Of a DNA stretch of 7,418 nucleotides, positions 5,342 to 7,418 are shown in pieces; the stretch's first letter is position 1; each line of letters starts with the position of its first letter. The notes below the pieces were generated by a model. That model saw nothing but the letters and a program-made list of their open reading frames with translations. It ran no database searches and was not told the DNA's origin. The DNA comes from DATDAH01 sp036525535. Lineage in GTDB: Bacteria > Actinomycetota > Acidimicrobiia > Acidimicrobiales > DATDAH01. The stretch lies in the NCBI GenBank assembly GCA_036525535.1, contig DATDAH010000041.1:1-7418 (forward strand). The letters run 5' to 3'. The position numbers and the translations under genes are program-made.

Positions 5342-6139
5342 TCAGGGCTCTCTGCGGTGGCGGATGCCGGTGAGGGTGAGCCGGGTGAGCTCGCGGGGCA
5401 GCTGGGTCATCAGGGGGTAGGCGACGGCCCGCTTGGGCAGTCGGACGTGGGCCCGGTCCCGCTCGACCGCGCGCACCACCTCGTCGGCCACCCGCTCCCG
5501 GGGGACGTCGGCGATCAGGCCCAGCCGGTACGCCCGGTCGAAGGAGTCGCGCGTGGGTTGGTAGGCGTCGACGTGGTCCAGCATGTCGGTGGGGATCGGT
5601 CCGAGCTCGACGAGCGTGGTGCCGACGGGCAGCCCCCGGAGGTCCAGGGCCAGGGTCTCGGTGAACTGCGAGAGCCCTGCCTTGGTGGCGGCGTAGGTGG
5701 CCATGCCGGGGAAGGCGGCGACGCCGGCGATGGAGCTGACGTTGACGATGCGGCCCCTGCCTCGCTCGAGCATCCCCGGCAGGGCCTGCCGGCAGAGCTG
5801 CAGGACGGCGCCCAGGTTCACCTGGACGACGTCGCCGATCTCGTGGGGGTCGAGCTCGGGGAAGTAGCCGCCGCCGTCGAGCGCGGCGTTGTTGACGAGG
5901 ACGTCCACCGGCCCACCATCGGCCTCGACCTGCCCGATCAGGCCGACGATTGCCCCGGGGTCGGCCAGGTCCGCGGGGTGAGCGGTGCCGCCCAGCTCGT
6001 CGGCCAGCGCCTGCAGCGCACCGGCGTTGCGGGCCAGCAGGGCCACCTTCGCCCCCGCCTCCGCGAACCGCCGGGCCAGGGCCTCGCCGATGCCCCGCGA
6101 CGCCCCGGTGATCAACACCCGCCGGTCGGTCAGCTCCAT
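5342..6139 (-). CDS. Classical short-chain dehydrogenase/reductase (SDR)
   Basis: A 265-residue cytosolic NAD(P)-dependent oxidoreductase of the classical SDR family. The Rossmann glycine motif TGASRGIG is at 11-18. LVNNAA (81-86) stabilises the central sheet and N109 is the catalytic asparagine. S136 in IVNVSSIAG and Y149-x3-K153 (YAATK) complete the tetrad. R37 in LLAR after beta-2 suggests NADP(H) rather than NAD(H) preference, an inference. The usual PG motif after beta-6 is replaced by LGPIPTDM. The C-terminal arginine-rich tail (PLMTQLPRELTRLTLTGIRHRREP) resembles SDRs acting on lipids or acyl chains and may contact the membrane, but the substrate is unknown. ATG 6139 has AGGAGG with a 5-nt spacer, so the start is firm. 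It lies 118 nt downstream of the lipoprotein gene on the same strand; no functional link is evident. Confidence 0.93.
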   Translation of the reverse strand: MELTDRRVLITGASRGIGEALARRFAEAGAKVALLARNAGALQALADELGGTAHPADLADPGAIVGLIGQVEADGGPVDVLVNNAALDGGGYFPELDPHEIGDVVQVNLGAVLQLCRQALPGMLERGRGRIVNVSSIAGVAAFPGMATYAATKAGLSQFTETLALDLRGLPVGTTLVELGPIPTDMLDHVDAYQPTRDSFDRAYRLGLIADVPRERVADEVVRAVERDRAHVRLPKRAVAYPLMTQLPRELTRLTLTGIRHRREP

Positions 6140-6171
6140 GGTGTCCTCCTCACGATCCAGCGTTGCACCCG

Positions 6172-6199
6172 CCCCGGGTCACCGTCCGGTGGGGCGGGG
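6172..6199. terminator. Imperfect hairpin between the lipoprotein and SDR genes
   Basis: CACCG (6180-6184) and CGGTG (6187-6191) form a perfect inner stem. CCCC (6172-6175) and GGGG (6196-6199) can extend it across a 4-nt internal loop. It lies between the lipoprotein stop (6258) and the SDR start (6139), where a terminator or attenuator would sit. No T-tract is present. The surrounding 118 nt hold no convincing gene. Confidence 0.3.
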
Positions 6200-6257
6200 T
6201 CCCGCGCCGACGGCGGCTGCTCGATGATCTGTCGGACGGGCGCGGCGACGGCTCGTC

Positions 6258-7133
6258 TCACCCCGAGACCTCGAGCGGGATCTCAACGAGGTTGATCTGG
6301 CTGCCGTCCTGGGCCGACTCCTCGAAGACGATCAGGGCGCCGACTCCCGGGCGTGGGACCTCGAAGGTGGCAGTGAGGTCGAACGTGCCCCGGGTGCCGG
6401 TCCCGGAGGTCGCCGTGGCCGACTCGTCGTAGACGATCAGGCCCTCACCGTCGGTCACGTTGACGATGAAGGTCGCCTCGAAGGTGTTGGCCGAGCCCGT
6501 GATCCGTAGGGGGCTGGTCACCTCGGCGAAGGGCAGGGGGGACTCGACCAGGATGGCGGGGGCCATGGCCTCCCAGTCGGCGCGGGTCTGCGGTTCGCCG
6601 ATCAGGAGGCCTTCTCCTCCGAGGGCGGTGACCGGCGCACCTTCGATCTCGAACTCGACCGCGTCCACGCTGGGGAACTGGGTCACGGTGAAGACCACCT
6701 GGGCCACCCGGGCCATCATCGAGAGCGACCCGCCACCGGAGCCGAACTCCCGGGAGAGGTCGACGGTGGCGATCTGGTCCTCCACGGTCACACCGAGCAG
6801 CTCGGTGCCGTCGGGAACGGCCGACGAGAAGCCGATCCCCGCCTCCTCGGCGGTCGGGCCCGACAGCAGACCCTCCAGGGCGGCAGCCGCCACCCCCTCG
6901 CCGACAGCCGTGCGGGCCACCGGCCCGAGCTTCTCGTCGCGCAGGAAGTAGGCCCGGACCTCGCTCTCGGTGTCCGGCGCCGTCGTCGTGGTGGTCACCG
7001 TCGTGGTCGTGGCGACCGCCGCAGTGGTGGTCGACGACGAGGAGTCCTCCCCGTCGTCGCCGCACGCGGTGAGGGCAAAGACGATCGCGAGCACAAGGGC
7101 AAGGGCGACGCGCGGGTGGCGGTGACGGTTCAC
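6258..7133 (-). CDS. GerMN domain lipoprotein with C-terminal Gmad2 domain
   Basis: A 291-residue predicted membrane-anchored lipoprotein exported by Sec. It has a charged N-region MNRHRHPR, a hydrophobic stretch ALALVLAIVFA, and the lipobox L21-T-A-C24 with Cys24 as the lipidation site. A Ser/Thr-rich linker (about 31-52) gives a low-complexity run in DNA near 6980-7045. Residues about 57-175 match the GerMN domain (VRAYFLRDEKLGPVAR, ALEGLLSGPTAEE, DGTELLGVTVEDQIATVDLS, VVFTVTQFPSVDAVEFEIEG). Residues about 193-288 match the immunoglobulin-like Gmad2 domain (ILVESPLPFAEVTSPLRITGSANTFEATF). GerMN/Gmad2 proteins occur in spore germination and in envelope lipoproteins of non-sporulating actinobacteria, with no known enzymatic activity. 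The start is GTG at 7131-7133, fixed by AGGAGG (7139-7144) 5 nt upstream and by the signal peptide. It is first in a possible pair with the SDR gene. Its role in the envelope is not assigned. Confidence 0.92.
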   Translation of the reverse strand: MNRHRHPRVALALVLAIVFALTACGDDGEDSSSSTTTAAVATTTTVTTTTTAPDTESEVRAYFLRDEKLGPVARTAVGEGVAAAALEGLLSGPTAEEAGIGFSSAVPDGTELLGVTVEDQIATVDLSREFGSGGGSLSMMARVAQVVFTVTQFPSVDAVEFEIEGAPVTALGGEGLLIGEPQTRADWEAMAPAILVESPLPFAEVTSPLRITGSANTFEATFIVNVTDGEGLIVYDESATATSGTGTRGTFDLTATFEVPRPGVGALIVFEESAQDGSQINLVEIPLEVSG

Positions 7134-7138
7134 GGTGA

Positions 7139-7144
7139 CCTCCT
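7139..7144 (-). promoter_or_regulatory. Shine-Dalgarno site fixing a GTG start of the lipoprotein
   Basis: Minus-strand AGGAGG lies 5 nt before GTG 7133. Together with the signal peptide that begins there, it decides the start at a non-ATG codon. Confidence 0.8.
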
Positions 7145-7159
7145 CGGGGTCCTACCCCG
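7145..7159 (-). promoter_or_regulatory. Perfect 6-bp hairpin directly abutting the lipoprotein Shine-Dalgarno
   Basis: CGGGGT (7145-7150) and ACCCCG (7154-7159) are perfect complementary arms around a 3-nt loop. On the mRNA the hairpin would end immediately next to AGGAGG. It may affect ribosome access or mRNA stability if the transcript starts upstream of it. The minus-strand TAGGAC inside it could instead be a -10 element. Confidence 0.4.
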
Positions 7160-7282
7160 GAGTGTGGAACACCGGCGGTGGCCGCCGTCACGGCCGAACG
7201 TCCCGTTCCGGCATGCAGGAACTCCGTTGGTGCCGGACCGGATACCGCTGGCCGACCTGGCCAATCCTCGGCGGGCATCGAC

Positions 7283-7321
7283 CACGTGTACCGCCGACCA
7301 CGCGGGCGGGCGGTACATGTG
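7283..7321. repeat. Large inverted repeat, 13-bp arms, 13-bp spacer
   Basis: CACGTGTACCGCC (7283-7295) and GGCGGTACATGTG (7309-7321) are complementary at 12 of 13 positions. The one mismatch would be a G-U wobble in plus-strand RNA, giving a full 13-bp stem with a 13-nt loop. Both arms contain TGTACCGCC or its complement. It lies 48 bp before the probable GTG start at 7369 and about 150 bp from the lipoprotein start. It could be a dimeric regulator operator in DNA or a structured RNA leader; no T-tract follows. Confidence 0.6.
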
Positions 7322-7356
7322 ACGCGACGGACCTCTGGTCCTGCGGCCCATCCGGC

Positions 7357-7362
7357 TAGAAC
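7357..7362 (+). promoter_or_regulatory. Candidate -10 for a leaderless transcript of the right-edge gene
   Basis: TAGAAC is followed by 6 nt and GTG 7369, so transcription would begin at or next to the start codon. The last base deviates from TANNNT and no clear -35 is visible. This matches the missing Shine-Dalgarno before the GTG. Confidence 0.28.
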
Positions 7363-7368
7363 GGGCCG

Positions 7369-7418
7369 GTGAGCCAGGAGGGACGGGGTCGACTCCGGAC
7401 GGTCTTCCGTTCCGTGTC
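7369..7418 (+). CDS. Probable start of an unidentified gene, cut by window edge
   Basis: From GTG 7369 the frame stays open to the window end and gives (M/V)SQEGRGRLRTVFRSV, 16 residues, too short to recognise. Support comes from position only: a divergent arrangement with the lipoprotein gene, a -10-like TAGAAC at leaderless spacing, and a large inverted repeat upstream. The basic stretch is not diagnostic. It could be a chance frame, and sequence to the right would settle it. Confidence 0.35.
   Translation, partial: MSQEGRGRLRTVFRSV

Larger units (their letters stand above)
7160..7368. other. Rest of the divergent intergenic region, no supported gene
   Basis: Of the 235 bp between the lipoprotein start and the probable plus-strand start, this stretch has only short overlapping frames without recognisable protein patterns. 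It holds a small dyad GGCGG/CCGCC at 7174-7186, the large inverted repeat at 7283-7321, and a -10-like hexamer at 7357-7362. It is best read as a divergent promoter region. Confidence 0.55.

Noticed and set aside
6980..7045. Repetitive GTC/GTG/ACC-like tract resembling a microsatellite
   Set aside because: It encodes the Ser/Thr-rich linker behind the lipobox of the lipoprotein, which explains the low complexity.
7116..7372. Short overlapping frames in the right intergenic region on both strands
   Set aside because: Several frames of 64-74 codons overlap one another, lack ribosome-binding sites and motifs, and are expected by chance at this GC content.

Overview
The window reads as GC-rich actinobacterial chromosome. 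The reasons are strong G/C bias at third codon positions, the AfsR/SARP-type regulator, the DUF4242 protein and the GerMN/Gmad2 lipoprotein with a Thr-rich linker. Such linkers and the gene mix recall Acidimicrobiia, but that placement is an inference. There are eight well-supported protein genes, plus a probable gene start at the right edge. No tRNA, rRNA, CRISPR array, IS element or phage gene was seen. The high GC creates long open antisense frames, the longest opposite hutH and the regulator, and these are treated as shadows.

Left third (1-3157, minus strand): an AfsR/SARP-family activator (winged helix, BTAD, TPR-like C-terminus) lies 44 nt upstream of histidine ammonia-lyase hutH, which runs off the left edge. 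Its coding strand carries a credible promoter (TTGACA, 17 nt, AAGGTT). A perfect 7-bp dyad overlaps the -10 and a direct repeat overlaps the -35. Divergent from it is a small His-rich DUF4242 protein (3231-3482) ending in a strong hairpin.

Middle (3535-5269): an EthD-domain protein on the minus strand is divergent from a flavodoxin-domain protein. The flavodoxin gene is followed 26 nt later by a nitroreductase-family flavoenzyme, forming a likely two-gene flavoprotein operon.

Right third (5342-7418): a classical SDR oxidoreductase lies downstream of a GerMN/Gmad2 lipoprotein, both on the minus strand. The 235-bp region to the right holds a hairpin abutting the lipoprotein Shine-Dalgarno site and a large inverted repeat (13-bp arms, 13-bp spacer). 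A probable plus-strand gene starts at GTG 7369.

The genes look like ordinary metabolic and redox functions rather than one new system. The most interesting material is regulatory: the regulator promoter, the large inverted repeat, and several genes without a Shine-Dalgarno site that carry -10-like hexamers 6-9 nt before the start codon.
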